Positions 20,481 through 29,746 of a DNA stretch of 30,397 nucleotides are shown here, piece after piece. The DNA is from a virus. The position numbers and the translations under genes were made by a program. Within the stretch, counting starts at the first letter, position 1, and every line of letters starts with the position of its first letter. Below the pieces are notes generated by a model that saw nothing but the letters and a program-made list of their open reading frames with translations, had not been told where the DNA came from and made no database searches. The stretch spans positions 1 to 30,397 of IMG/VR virus record IMGVR_UViG_3300021225_000391; one strand, 5' to 3'.

Positions 20481-21034
20481 ATATAGTAGTAACTGAAGAA
20501 GTTTCTAAAGTTATTGTTGTAAATGAAGTTCAGCCAAAAGTAGTCACTGTTAATCAAGGACTGCCAGGATTGAGTTCAATTACACCATTAACTGAAACTA
20601 CTATTTCAGGATTACTAAAAGGTAGCTCTGGTCTTGTTTCTGGTGCTGTTGCCGGAACAGATTATGAAGCTCCTATATCCACTGGGACTACTTCTCAATA
20701 TTGGAGAGGTGACAAGTCCTGGCAAACATTAGATAAATCCGCAGTCGGTTTGAGCAATGTTGATAATACTAGCGACGCAAACAAACCAATCTCGACGGAT
20801 ACTCAAACTGCTCTTAATCTAAAATATGATTCATCAAATCCAGCTGGGTATGTAAATAGTTCGGGAGCAGCCGCAGCCTCGCCTGTCCAGTCAGTAAACT
20901 CATATACTGGTGCTGTTGTTTTAACTAAGAGTGACATTGGGCTAAGCAATGTGGATAATACTAGTGACATCAGCAAGCCGGTGTCTGTTGCGCAAAACGA
21001 GAACTCGATTATTAATGCGCTTATTTTTGGATAA
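20477..21034 (+). CDS. Fibre-like protein with repeats
   Basis: 185 residues. The tail-fibre repeat GLSNVDNTSD occurs twice (about residues 91-100 and 155-164), each followed by KP(I/V)S. N-terminal part: short beta (IVVTEEVSKVIVVNEVQPKVV). C-terminus IINALIFG. These repeats are typical of phage fibre shafts, though here the gene sits in the head-tail region and is short. Confidence 0.72.
   Translation: MNIVVTEEVSKVIVVNEVQPKVVTVNQGLPGLSSITPLTETTISGLLKGSSGLVSGAVAGTDYEAPISTGTTSQYWRGDKSWQTLDKSAVGLSNVDNTSDANKPISTDTQTALNLKYDSSNPAGYVNSSGAAAASPVQSVNSYTGAVVLTKSDIGLSNVDNTSDISKPVSVAQNENSIINALIFG
20747..20776 (+). repeat. Fibre repeat, copy 1
   Basis: A 30-nt unit encoding GLSNVDNTSD; 25 of 30 bases match copy 2 at 20939-20968. 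Part of the fibre-like gene. Confidence 0.7.
20939..20968 (+). repeat. Fibre repeat, copy 2
   Basis: A 30-nt unit encoding the same GLSNVDNTSD peptide as copy 1, with most differences silent, showing that the peptide is conserved. Confidence 0.7.
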
Positions 21035-21043
21035 GGATAAAGA

Positions 21044-23641
21044 ATGAAAAAGTTTATTACACCTACTTATACTTTCACTCCTGGAATTTCTGGGGTTGGT
21101 ACTGTAAACCTATCCGGCATTACTGGATTCAATGTTAAGAATCTTGTCTCAATCATTAACCAGACTAAAGGTGTTGTAATTTACGCTACTGGTTCACAAT
21201 CTCTTCGATATACAAACGTCGCAGGAACTACGGTCACATTGTTCTTTGACACTTCTTCGATGAGCGCAAGCGATACGCTACAGGTTATTTATGAGGACAA
21301 TTCTGCACAGCCAGTAGAGGCAATTTTACTAGATAAGAACGGAAACGAAGTGCCGGCCGCAGCTACCCCAAAAGGTGCTTTAGCAGTTGGAAACTCACTA
21401 AGTAAATTTAGGGATGCTTTCGTTCTTGGTGCTCCTGATTTAACTGTTTGGGATCAGTCTTTCGTAAACCAAGGAACAACCTTTGTCACTCGTGGCGGTG
21501 AAGCTAACGGATCATCGTATTTAAAAATTTCAATGTGTCCATTTACGGCCGGATCAGAATATTATTTAACATCAAAAGAGCTTTTTAAGTTTCCATTGAA
21601 TTTTGGTTTTGGATTTTCAGCAAGTTCAAGACCTAGGCAGAATAACTTACTAATCGGATTGGCCGGTGTCGATTCAAACAGCAACGTTCAATATGTTACA
21701 CCAAAGGCAGACGTAGCATTGCCTTCAACTGTTACTGTTGCTTCACTTATCATCACAATTAACTTTGCTACTAACCATTCATTCAAAGGAGGAGACAGGG
21801 TTTCTTTATATGGGAACGGAGATAACCGATTAAATATTGGGCCTGTCACTGTTTCTGTTATTACTGAAAAACAAATAACCATTCCAACTACTCTTGGGAA
21901 CGCCACTTATACGGCGGGCGGATTTATTCGATTCGATGATCCAGTAGCGGATTTATATAACGGTGCACTTGTATATACAGCCGACCAGACTTTGACTACA
22001 TCGTATAACACTTCCGCAAGAAGAAACGGCGCAAGTTTTAGAACATCAGTTATCGGCGGAACATCATCACAGGCAACTACTTCTGGATCGTCAAACTTTA
22101 CTGAATCTTATACATCTTCAAATATGTTTGAAGTTATCCCGACTCCTGACGATACTCTATTTACACTAAGAGCACCTGATGCTGTTTCATCACCGGGGAC
22201 CCCTGTAAGATTTTCTCAAGGATCGCCAGACGATACAATTAATTACAAAATTTTTATTGCAGCCAAAAATAATATTAGGATGCCTAGACCAATTGCCAGG
22301 ATTGTTTCTGCCGTTAAATCAGGATCAAACGGAGTAACATATACCACTGATGTTCCTCATAATTTAAACTTAAATAGCAGAATCACAATTTATGGCGTAA
22401 GAGATGCAGCCAACTTTCCTAACTTAACTTCACCCGTATCACCTACCACCATAATAAATTCCACTCAGTTTATTGTGCCAGTTGGTACATCAGCAACAGC
22501 GTCAAGCGCAGGTGGCCGTGTTGATCTTTGTGAAGGTGGAGATAACGTCGATAGTGCAAACTTCCCAAGCGTTCAAAGTATTTCCAGAACCGACAACGTG
22601 ATGACGATCACGCTAGTGACAACTGTATCAGGTCTTTCTCAAGGTGAAACAATTCATCTATATGGTTGTGACGCTACATCTATGGGTCTTTATGACGGTG
22701 CTTATTTAGTTCGTCGTTTTTTTGGCTCTACCATTATGGTTGATTCTGTTGGTGCAAACTTTTCTTCAATCAACTGTGGTGGAGCTATACTTAGACGACT
22801 TGATTATAGAATTCACTTTGTTAGAGTTAATGACTACGCTCGAACAGCAGTTGAGATTACTGGTAATACTTCTTCAGATGCTCAGCGATCCATTCCTGTT
22901 GTTCAGACTGGTACTGCGACTGTATCAGTATCAGGTACGCCATCCGTTATCATTTCAGGTCAGCCAACTTTTAACTTAAATACGCCAATTCAAAACTTAG
23001 TCCATAACGGAACAGTAACAAGTAACTCTAACTCAGCTTCATCAATTCCACTGGGTGTTTCAGTTTCTTTCCAACTTAATATTGGTGTAGTGTCTGGAAC
23101 TAACCCAACAATGGACGTAACTGTACAGGAATCATTCGATGCCGGTATTACTTGGCTTAATATTTACGCCTTTCCAAGAGTCACCTCTACTAACGTAGTA
23201 CAATCACCTACATTCCCATGTAATGGGAACAGGTACAGAGTGACATTTATTGTTGGTGGTACCACCCCAAGTTTCTCAACTGGTGTTAACATGATGACTG
23301 CACCAACTCCATCAAATAACTTTATGAGAAATGTCTACGATAGGGTTATTGCAGTAAACACTTTAAGCTCTACATCTCAGGTTATTTCAGCTTATAACGC
23401 AACCATAGCTCAATTAAGTATTAACATGGGAGCTATTACAACAACCGCTCCAGCGATTCAATTACAGGCGAGTGTTGATAACTCTTCTACATGGTTTAAT
23501 ATTGGTACACCACTAACTGCCGTTGCTAACAGCACAGTAAACACAGTCGTTTCTAATTTAAGTGTTGATGCTATTAGGGCAATTGTAACAACCGCAGGGT
23601 CAGGAGCAACTCTCAACTACATTCAATTGAGGACTTTGTAA
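21044..23641 (+). CDS. Large virion protein with three internal modules
   Basis: 865 residues, the longest gene, Thr/Ser/Asn-rich and beta-like throughout. A module of about 70 residues appears three times: near 230-305 (INFATNHSFKGGDRVSLYG), 425-500 (YTTDVPHNLNLNSRITIYG) and 510-590 (LVTTVSGLSQGETIHLYG), each ending in a Gly-Gly turn. The C-terminal third contains two related beta domains (VQESFDAGITWLNI and QASVDNSSTWFNI). A large fibre, decoration or host-attachment protein is likely. Confidence 0.7.
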   Translation: MKKFITPTYTFTPGISGVGTVNLSGITGFNVKNLVSIINQTKGVVIYATGSQSLRYTNVAGTTVTLFFDTSSMSASDTLQVIYEDNSAQPVEAILLDKNGNEVPAAATPKGALAVGNSLSKFRDAFVLGAPDLTVWDQSFVNQGTTFVTRGGEANGSSYLKISMCPFTAGSEYYLTSKELFKFPLNFGFGFSASSRPRQNNLLIGLAGVDSNSNVQYVTPKADVALPSTVTVASLIITINFATNHSFKGGDRVSLYGNGDNRLNIGPVTVSVITEKQITIPTTLGNATYTAGGFIRFDDPVADLYNGALVYTADQTLTTSYNTSARRNGASFRTSVIGGTSSQATTSGSSNFTESYTSSNMFEVIPTPDDTLFTLRAPDAVSSPGTPVRFSQGSPDDTINYKIFIAAKNNIRMPRPIARIVSAVKSGSNGVTYTTDVPHNLNLNSRITIYGVRDAANFPNLTSPVSPTTIINSTQFIVPVGTSATASSAGGRVDLCEGGDNVDSANFPSVQSISRTDNVMTITLVTTVSGLSQGETIHLYGCDATSMGLYDGAYLVRRFFGSTIMVDSVGANFSSINCGGAILRRLDYRIHFVRVNDYARTAVEITGNTSSDAQRSIPVVQTGTATVSVSGTPSVIISGQPTFNLNTPIQNLVHNGTVTSNSNSASSIPLGVSVSFQLNIGVVSGTNPTMDVTVQESFDAGITWLNIYAFPRVTSTNVVQSPTFPCNGNRYRVTFIVGGTTPSFSTGVNMMTAPTPSNNFMRNVYDRVIAVNTLSSTSQVISAYNATIAQLSINMGAITTTAPAIQLQASVDNSSTWFNIGTPLTAVANSTVNTVVSNLSVDAIRAIVTTAGSGATLNYIQLRTL

Positions 23642-23814
23642 TGTTTAAAATATATAAGAAAAATGAAGATTGCTTTGTTTATGTTGTTTCTTATGACTCA
23701 TTGGAAGATGGTGAATCTTACGTTGAGAGCATTATTTTAGAAGGTGAGGTTTTTGTCATAGAGCAAGATATGCCAACTGGGTGTAGAACAGTAAAAATAT
23801 TTGGGGTTAAATAA
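23641..23814 (+). CDS. Small hypothetical protein
   Basis: 57 residues. The ATG overlaps the preceding stop (TAATG) and the stop overlaps the next start in the same way, so all three genes are coupled. The sequence (KIYKKNEDCFVYVVSYDSLEDGE) predicts a small alpha/beta protein. No family is recognised. Confidence 0.6.
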   Translation: MFKIYKKNEDCFVYVVSYDSLEDGESYVESIILEGEVFVIEQDMPTGCRTVKIFGVK

Positions 23815-24638
23815 TGAGAATATTTTTCAAAGATGGGCCTAACGTCACTGAGATTACAAAACAGATTAATTCATATAAATCTGACACGTATCTAATGACT
23901 CTTACACCATCTGATGCAATTTATATCGCAACAGACTTTCCCATGAACCATCTGTTTATTAAAATGGGATATAATGCCAACGTGGTTAATGCAACCTTAG
24001 CGGTTCATTACTATGGCTCTCAAGGATGGGCAGCTTCAGTAAACACAAATGACTATACCAACTGTTTTCTTAAGTCTGGTTTTGTAGAATTCACTCCGAA
24101 CAAGGACGTGCCTTGGTTACTTTCAAACACTAATTCAAACGGTCAAAGCGTTGAAGGGTTGGAAGGTATTACTATTTACGAGCAATATTGGACTAGGCTA
24201 ACGGTTAATCAGTCATTAACTGAAGCTATTGAACTAGAATACATTGGCCATAAATTTTCTGAAGATGATGATTTATTTGCTGAGTTTCCCATTTTTAATG
24301 ACTCGTCTTTTCTATCTGGTTTTGAAGCTGGAAAAACTAACTGGGAAGAGCAAGCCGTTAAAGCAGCCGATCTTATTATCCAGGACTTAATTAAGAAAAA
24401 TGTAATTATAGGGCCAGAACAGATTCTAAACAGAAACGTGCTTTTACCTGCGTCTGTTTCTAAGATTGCTGAGATTATATTTAACGCCTTTGGTCGAGAC
24501 TATGTAGAACAAAGGCTACTCGCTAAAGAAGAATATGCAAGAAGACTAGACCTTTCTCGCTATATTGTTGATCAAAACAACAATGGGATTATTGAACCTG
24601 TTGATATTCAATTTAAACAGGGATGGTTATCACGATGA
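23814..24638 (+). CDS. Virion protein with head-tail-adaptor-like C-terminus
   Basis: 274 residues. N-terminal 150 residues: beta-rich. C-terminal 100 residues: helical (WEEQAVKAADLIIQDLIKKN, SVSKIAEIIFNAFG, EEYARRLDLSRYIVD), a pattern of DUF1320-type or gp6-like head-tail connectors. It stands directly upstream of the tail terminator-like gene, as expected for an adaptor. The fusion with an N-terminal beta domain is unusual. Confidence 0.6.
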   Translation: MRIFFKDGPNVTEITKQINSYKSDTYLMTLTPSDAIYIATDFPMNHLFIKMGYNANVVNATLAVHYYGSQGWAASVNTNDYTNCFLKSGFVEFTPNKDVPWLLSNTNSNGQSVEGLEGITIYEQYWTRLTVNQSLTEAIELEYIGHKFSEDDDLFAEFPIFNDSSFLSGFEAGKTNWEEQAVKAADLIIQDLIKKNVIIGPEQILNRNVLLPASVSKIAEIIFNAFGRDYVEQRLLAKEEYARRLDLSRYIVDQNNNGIIEPVDIQFKQGWLSR

Positions 24639-25087
24639 GCAAGATCGGTGAAATCTATCCTAAAATCATTGCTAAGATTGACGAGCTTTTCCCATATAAG
24701 ACGAGACTTCATAATCCATACTCTATAGAGGAAAACCCTGACATAGTTAAGAAAGACTCATGGGGAATTCGTGTGGGTGATGCTTCACCAGAGGAAATAG
24801 AATTTTGCAATCTATCTATCAATAGGCAGTTTACCTTTGTTCTGGTTAAGCAAATGGTTAGCTTAGCAGGGAAAGAAGATGGTTTCGACGATCTTTCGAT
24901 TAAGTTACTAGATGAGCAACAAACATTTTTAAATGCTTTTTATGCACCTGATGAAATTGGGGCGCAGGACTTAATTGATAGACTAGACTTCTCGTCTATT
25001 ACTGGCGTTCAGCAATTAATAACTAATGAAAAAAGATACCTTTTCTGTGAAATAACATTTAACATTTTAACAAGTGAAGAGATTTAA
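24635..25087 (+). CDS. Tail terminator-like protein
   Basis: 150 residues from ATG 24635, overlapping the preceding stop (ATGA); an ATG at 24623 is in frame. The sequence (IGEIYPKIIAKIDELFP ... NRQFTFVLVKQMV ... RLDFSSITGVQQLITNEKRYLFCEITFNI) suits the alpha/beta fold of tail terminators that cap the tube. Position just before the tail tube gene agrees. Confidence 0.65.
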   Translation: MSKIGEIYPKIIAKIDELFPYKTRLHNPYSIEENPDIVKKDSWGIRVGDASPEEIEFCNLSINRQFTFVLVKQMVSLAGKEDGFDDLSIKLLDEQQTFLNAFYAPDEIGAQDLIDRLDFSSITGVQQLITNEKRYLFCEITFNILTSEEI

Positions 25088-25096
25088 GGAGAACAT

Positions 25097-26590
25097 ATGG
25101 CAAGCGTAGGACAATCAAGAGCGAGTCAATTCGCAACAAAGAAAGAAACAACTACAGGGGTTTATGCTCCACCTACAGTTGGAAGTGATTTTCTCCCTTT
25201 GCGTCCAGGTAATGAACTTAATTACGAGCCTGAAATTACAGAAAATGATGAGCTTTTAAATGATATTGGTGCAGCTAAATCAATTAATACGGGTGATGCT
25301 GTTTCTGGTTCTCACTCAGCCTATCTTCGTCACTCTGGTGTTGAAGGTCAAGAACCGCAACTTTCTGAAGTGTGGGAATCTCTTTTCGGCTCTAAATACG
25401 TTGTAGCAGTTGAGCAAGTAGCAGCCGCATCTTCGACAACTACACTTGTAAAAGTTGCTGATGGTACTCAGTTCAGAGTCGGACAAGCTCTTTTAGTAAA
25501 GAAGTCTAACGGCTATAAGATTGTTAACATTGATTCAATTACGGGAAATGATCTTACTCTTAACTTTGCTCTTGATTCTGCGCCAGTTGCAGGGAATAAA
25601 CTTGGTTTAGCTGTATGTTATATCCCTACAGGTTCAGACCATCCTTCATTCTCTACAACTAAATATCTTGGAAATGGCTATGCTATCGAAGCAAGCGCAG
25701 GAAATATCACCACTGAAGCAGCTATCACGATGGATGCCAAGGGTCTTGGTTCTGTTGAATTTTCTTTTGAAGGAACTAAGTATTTTTATAATCCTATCAC
25801 TATCACAGCTACTTCTAAATTCTTAGACGTAACTGACGACACTGGAACTTTTGCCGTATCTGTTGCTGAAAAGACTTATAATACACCTGTTGAGCTTGCT
25901 GAAACTCTTAATGCTGCTTTAAGTGCAGCGTCTACTGAAACTTATACGGTTTCTTTTTCTAGCACTACTGGTAAGTTTACAATCGCATCAGGTTCAACTG
26001 TTTTAAGCCTACTCTGGTCAACTGGTACAAACTCAGCTAATTCTATTGGTGCGAAGCTTGGATTCGTTACTACTTCAAACGATACTGGAGCAGTAACTTA
26101 TTCTTCGGATAATGCCCAGGTTTATTCTAATTCAATCACTCCTTCTTATGACTCTTCTGATGCAATCATCATTAAGGGAGCTGAATTATTTATTGGAAAT
26201 CAATCTGACAATCTTTGTATTTGCGCTCAATCTATTTCAATTACTGTTTCTAAAGAAGTTGAAAATGTTGATTGTATTTGTGAAGAGTCAGGCACACTAG
26301 AAAAAATGCCTGTTTCAAGAACTGCCTCTATGGAAATTACAGCAACACTCAAGAAGCATGATGTTTCTTTGTTGGATGCTCTTCTAAAAAATAAATCTGT
26401 TTCTGCTATGGTCAACTGCGGCCCTAAGACTGGTGGAAACTGGGTAGGCGGTAAGTGTTTTAATGCTTATATGCAATCGGCAACGGTCGGGGCTTACACA
26501 ACTACAGGCGATAGTTTCCTACAAGTTTCTATCACTCTTAATGGTTTTGTTTCAGCTACTAAGAAAGATATTTACTTTAACTTTATTTAA
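25097..26590 (+). CDS. Major tail tube protein
   Basis: 497 residues, with AAGGAG before ATG 25097. Core start: SRASQFATKKETTTGVYAPP, a typical tail tube N-terminus. Residues about 235-350 look like an inserted beta domain of the kind YNTPVELAETLNAALSAAS...YTVSFSSTTGKFTI, found in tail and fibre proteins. Codon use resembles the capsid gene, indicating high expression. It stands directly before the frameshifting chaperone gene and the tape measure gene. Confidence 0.85.
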   Translation: MASVGQSRASQFATKKETTTGVYAPPTVGSDFLPLRPGNELNYEPEITENDELLNDIGAAKSINTGDAVSGSHSAYLRHSGVEGQEPQLSEVWESLFGSKYVVAVEQVAAASSTTTLVKVADGTQFRVGQALLVKKSNGYKIVNIDSITGNDLTLNFALDSAPVAGNKLGLAVCYIPTGSDHPSFSTTKYLGNGYAIEASAGNITTEAAITMDAKGLGSVEFSFEGTKYFYNPITITATSKFLDVTDDTGTFAVSVAEKTYNTPVELAETLNAALSAASTETYTVSFSSTTGKFTIASGSTVLSLLWSTGTNSANSIGAKLGFVTTSNDTGAVTYSSDNAQVYSNSITPSYDSSDAIIIKGAELFIGNQSDNLCICAQSISITVSKEVENVDCICEESGTLEKMPVSRTASMEITATLKKHDVSLLDALLKNKSVSAMVNCGPKTGGNWVGGKCFNAYMQSATVGAYTTTGDSFLQVSITLNGFVSATKKDIYFNFI

Positions 26591-26592
26591 TT

Positions 26593-26880
26593 ATGAAAGA
26601 AAAACAAACTCCGAAGGGTGTTTTGAAATACAGAATGCCCAACGTGATAGAAGGCTTTGAGTTCTTAAGTATGGTTGAAAGCATCAGGACAGGTGCGGAC
26701 TTATTTAAGGTTAAGGGAAAGTTCATTGGGAAAATGGACGGGTTAATTGATTATTCTTCATGTGGTTATCAATCATGGAATGAATTAATCAATGACAAAG
26801 AAGCAATGTTTCACCCATTATCTGAGATAGCTCAGGAAATATTTGATGATGTTACGGCGGTGTTAGTAAAAAAGAACTAA
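26593..26880 (+). CDS. Tail assembly chaperone, short form (G-like)
   Basis: 95 residues ending at TAA 26878-26880. It lies between the tail tube and tape measure genes, the usual place of the G/GT chaperones. Its last codons GTA AAA AAG AAC hold the slippery A AAA AAG, allowing a -1 shift into the following frame. The chaperone binds the tape measure and recruits tube subunits. The ATG has no clear Shine-Dalgarno and stands 2 nt after the preceding stop, so coupling is likely. Confidence 0.8.
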   Translation: MKEKQTPKGVLKYRMPNVIEGFEFLSMVESIRTGADLFKVKGKFIGKMDGLIDYSSCGYQSWNELINDKEAMFHPLSEIAQEIFDDVTAVLVKKN

Positions 26881-27122
26881 TCCCTGATGGTGTAAACACC
26901 TTCAGGAATAAGCTAACTAGGGATGAACTTCTAGACCTATTGGATGGGGACGAGTTCAAGACCGACAAGATACTAGAGGTTGTTAAGGATGTTTTAAATT
27001 ATTCCTTTTATGAGTCATCTCTTAAAGTTGGAATAACTTACTCTCCGAAAGATTTAACATTCTCTAAAGTGTTGCTCTACTCATGGATTAAAGAGGCAAT
27101 AGGCGATGGCAGAAAGCATTGA
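26593..27122 (+). CDS. Tail assembly chaperone, frameshifted long form (GT-like)
   Basis: About 176 residues if ribosomes slip -1 at 26868-26874: 94 residues of the short form, then 82 from the next frame (ELIPDGVNTFRNKLTRDELL...GDGRKH) to 27122. The second frame is open without a break through the slip site and has no good start of its own (only TTG 26940). The tail overlaps the tape measure start by 17 nt. This matches the GT arrangement of lambda-like siphoviruses. Confidence 0.8.
26868..26874 (+). promoter_or_regulatory. Slippery heptamer for -1 frameshift
   Basis: A AAA AAG in the reading frame of the short chaperone, one of the most efficient bacterial slip sites known (as in dnaX). 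It lies two codons before the stop of the short form. Confidence 0.85.
26883..26906 (+). promoter_or_regulatory. Hairpin downstream of slip site
   Basis: CCTGATGGTG-TAAA-CACCTTCAGG: 9 pairs with one T-T mismatch and a 4-nt loop, beginning 8 nt after the heptamer. Distance and stability suit a frameshift-stimulating stem-loop. Confidence 0.75.
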
Positions 27123-28977
27123 GTTCCGACTTAAGGTCATTGAAGATAAGCTCGGAATAGCACTAGATCAAAACGAAAAGAAAGCCAAATCACTAGGTGA
27201 CACACTGTCTGTCGCCGTTGGTACATTTGCCGGACAAGCTGCAATCAAGGGATTCAGCCTTCTAGGCAATGCTATCGGATCAGTAAATGATTTTATCTTT
27301 GATTCAATCAAAGCTTCGGCCGAACAAGAAGCCGCTCTTAATAGATTGGGTCAAGCTCTTAAGCAAACGGGGGACTTCTCTCAAGGTGCATTAGATGATT
27401 TTAATGCATTCGCTTCAGAGCTTCAAAAATCATCTATATTTGCCGATGAAGTAGTCCTTGGGCAGATTGCCATTGCTAAATCATTTGGAGCAACAAACCA
27501 ACAGGCTAAGGACTTAGTACAGGCAGCGGCTAACCTTTCAGCTCAGTTAGGTGGATCACTAGAAGAAAACGTATTTAAACTAGCAAAAACGCTAAACGGT
27601 GAGGTTGCTAGGGGCTTCAAGGCAGCAATTCCAGAACTTAAAAGCTTGTCTCAAGAAGCCTTAAATGCCGGAGGTGCAATTGATATCGTTAACCAAAAAT
27701 TTGTAGGATCGGCTCAGGCTCAACTAGAAACTTATTCAGGTTCACTTACTGCCCTGACTAATGCCTTTGGTGATTTACAAGAAATTGTTGGCGATACAAT
27801 CACTCAGTCTGATTTTGTTAAGGGTGTTTTCAGCTCAATATCAGAGGCAATAAATAGCACGATAGCATCTATTCAAGAATATCAAGCTCAGCAAAAAGTT
27901 TTGAATCAAGGATTTGTTGATAATCAATCTGAGATTAACGCTCTTTCTGGTGACTATGCAGACTTAACATTAGAGATAGAAAAGCAGCAAGCTATTATAA
28001 ATAAGCAGGGCCCAAATAAAGCTCTTGTTTCTACGGCTGAAATTCAAATTGCTGAAACAAAAGTGAAGTCATTAAGTTCCGAAGCTGAAAAGCTTTTTAA
28101 AATAATTAATGTTAACCAACAAGCTATTGCATTAGAAGATAAAAAAACAGGTGGTGATCCTGCGGCTAAGGTTAGGGAAAAAACAGTTCAAGAACTTGCA
28201 GCAATAGAAGAACGAAATATTGCCATAAGAGAACTAGAAAACCAATTTGCGCTGGAGTCTAATCAATTTGAATTAGAGCAAGATATAGCAGAAAAAGAGC
28301 GTTATGGTGTAAAGACTGCGAGTGATATTGAGGCGCTTACTTCTTTTGAATTAACAAAGTCTGAATTGATGTATCAGGCAGCAATGGACAGAGCTTCAAA
28401 TCTTGCAACAATAGAAGAGCAAGAAGCGGCAAAGTCTAAAGCTATTCTAGATAAAAAGAATAGAGATCAGAAAATAGGTGCAGACAATAAAAAGAAGTTA
28501 TTGGATCAAGAAATAAAAGACCAAGAAGCATTCTTTAGTGCAGCAACTTCTCTTTCTAGCTCAAAGAGCAAAGAGCTTGCAGCCATAGGAAAAGCCGCTG
28601 CGCTTTATGAGTTATCAATTAAGACGCCTCAAGCGATAGCTTCATCATTTGCATTCGGTTCGAAAACTGGTGGTCCTGCTCTTGGTTATACATTTGGAGC
28701 AATTGCTGGAATAGCAATGGCGCAACAGGCTGCAAAAATTGCCGGAGTTTCTGGTTTTGCAAATGGCGGTATTGTTGGGGCAACTTCAGGGCCAGACAAT
28801 GCACTAGCTACTGTTAGGACAGGCGAGATGATTCTTAATGCTGAACAACAGCAAAAGTTATTCAGCCAGATAAATAATGGCGGAAATGGTGGCGGAAATA
28901 TCGTGATCCAGATAGATGGAAGAAATATCGCCTACGCTGTCAGGGATCAAATTAATCAAGGCTTCAAACTTACTTAG
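27106..28977 (+). CDS. Tape measure protein
   Basis: 623 residues. Hydrophobic stretches near residues 36-60 and 525-550, helical and coiled-coil regions (about 265-500), and the typical C-terminal pattern SGFANGGIVGATSGPDNALATV, GEMILNAEQQQKLF. At the rule of thumb of 0.15 nm per residue the tail would be about 93 nm. Directly after the chaperone, as in other siphoviruses. Confidence 0.92.
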   Translation: MAESIEFRLKVIEDKLGIALDQNEKKAKSLGDTLSVAVGTFAGQAAIKGFSLLGNAIGSVNDFIFDSIKASAEQEAALNRLGQALKQTGDFSQGALDDFNAFASELQKSSIFADEVVLGQIAIAKSFGATNQQAKDLVQAAANLSAQLGGSLEENVFKLAKTLNGEVARGFKAAIPELKSLSQEALNAGGAIDIVNQKFVGSAQAQLETYSGSLTALTNAFGDLQEIVGDTITQSDFVKGVFSSISEAINSTIASIQEYQAQQKVLNQGFVDNQSEINALSGDYADLTLEIEKQQAIINKQGPNKALVSTAEIQIAETKVKSLSSEAEKLFKIINVNQQAIALEDKKTGGDPAAKVREKTVQELAAIEERNIAIRELENQFALESNQFELEQDIAEKERYGVKTASDIEALTSFELTKSELMYQAAMDRASNLATIEEQEAAKSKAILDKKNRDQKIGADNKKKLLDQEIKDQEAFFSAATSLSSSKSKELAAIGKAAALYELSIKTPQAIASSFAFGSKTGGPALGYTFGAIAGIAMAQQAAKIAGVSGFANGGIVGATSGPDNALATVRTGEMILNAEQQQKLFSQINNGGNGGGNIVIQIDGRNIAYAVRDQINQGFKLT

Positions 28978-28987
28978 TTGGTGAATA

Positions 28988-29746
28988 ATGTCATGCTTAA
29001 AATTCTTTAATAATAATTTAGTTGATACGGCGGTTATTACTCCAAGCTCAGAGGATGCAACATTCCCAGCATCTAACCTTAAAGACCCTAGGAGAACAAA
29101 AGTATTTAGAAGCAACACAAGCTCGGACAATATCGTTTTTGATTTTGGATCAGCTCAAAATATTGATTCATTCTTTATAGTTGGTGATATAAGAACAGGT
29201 TTAGGTGTTGCAACGGTTACGCTTCAGTTAAATTCGTCTAATTCGTGGGGAAGCCCTGCCTTCTCCCAAGTAATCACATTAGACACTGTTTTTAATATGG
29301 GCATTAAAATATTCACCCAACAAACCTATAGATATGCCAGATTAATATTAACTTCAGGGGCTTCATTCTGTGAGGTTTCTAAGGTGTTTATTGGTAAGCA
29401 TATCGACTTAGGAAGAGGCCCTTCATTTAACTGGTCATATCAGAGTGATGATCTTTCAAAGATTCAAGAAAACCGCTATGGTCAGAAATTTGTTGATACA
29501 ATTATCCGACAAAAAAAGCTCAATCTTTCATTTTCTTTATTGTCAAAAGATCAACTTGATCAGTTATTAGAGATTATTGACTCAAAAAGTTATACTTTGC
29601 CGTTTTTCATTGAGTTAGGTGATGATACGATAATATCAAACCACAATCGTTTTAGTGGTATGGTTTATCTGTCATCTGTGCCTAGTATTAGCAATTCAAG
29701 CTTTTCAAGGTATGCAGTGACTTTGCAACTTGACGAGGCAACATGA
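28988..29746 (+). CDS. Distal tail-like protein with discoidin-like domain
   Basis: 252 residues. Residues 20-130 (FPASNLKDPRRTKVFRS, NIVFDFGSAQNIDSFFIVGD, YRYARLIL) resemble an F5/8-type (galactose-binding) beta sandwich; the C-terminal half (GPSFNWSYQSDDLSKIQENRYGQ, FSGMVYLSSVPSISN) suits a distal tail or tail-tip module. It follows the tape measure, where the distal tail protein is normally found. The carbohydrate-binding role is inferred. Confidence 0.7.
   Translation: MSCLKFFNNNLVDTAVITPSSEDATFPASNLKDPRRTKVFRSNTSSDNIVFDFGSAQNIDSFFIVGDIRTGLGVATVTLQLNSSNSWGSPAFSQVITLDTVFNMGIKIFTQQTYRYARLILTSGASFCEVSKVFIGKHIDLGRGPSFNWSYQSDDLSKIQENRYGQKFVDTIIRQKKLNLSFSLLSKDQLDQLLEIIDSKSYTLPFFIELGDDTIISNHNRFSGMVYLSSVPSISNSSFSRYAVTLQLDEAT

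Noticed and set aside
26940-27122. Independent gene starting at TTG 26940.
   Set aside because: No ribosome site, and the frame is open upstream to the slip site; it is the second half of the frameshifted chaperone.
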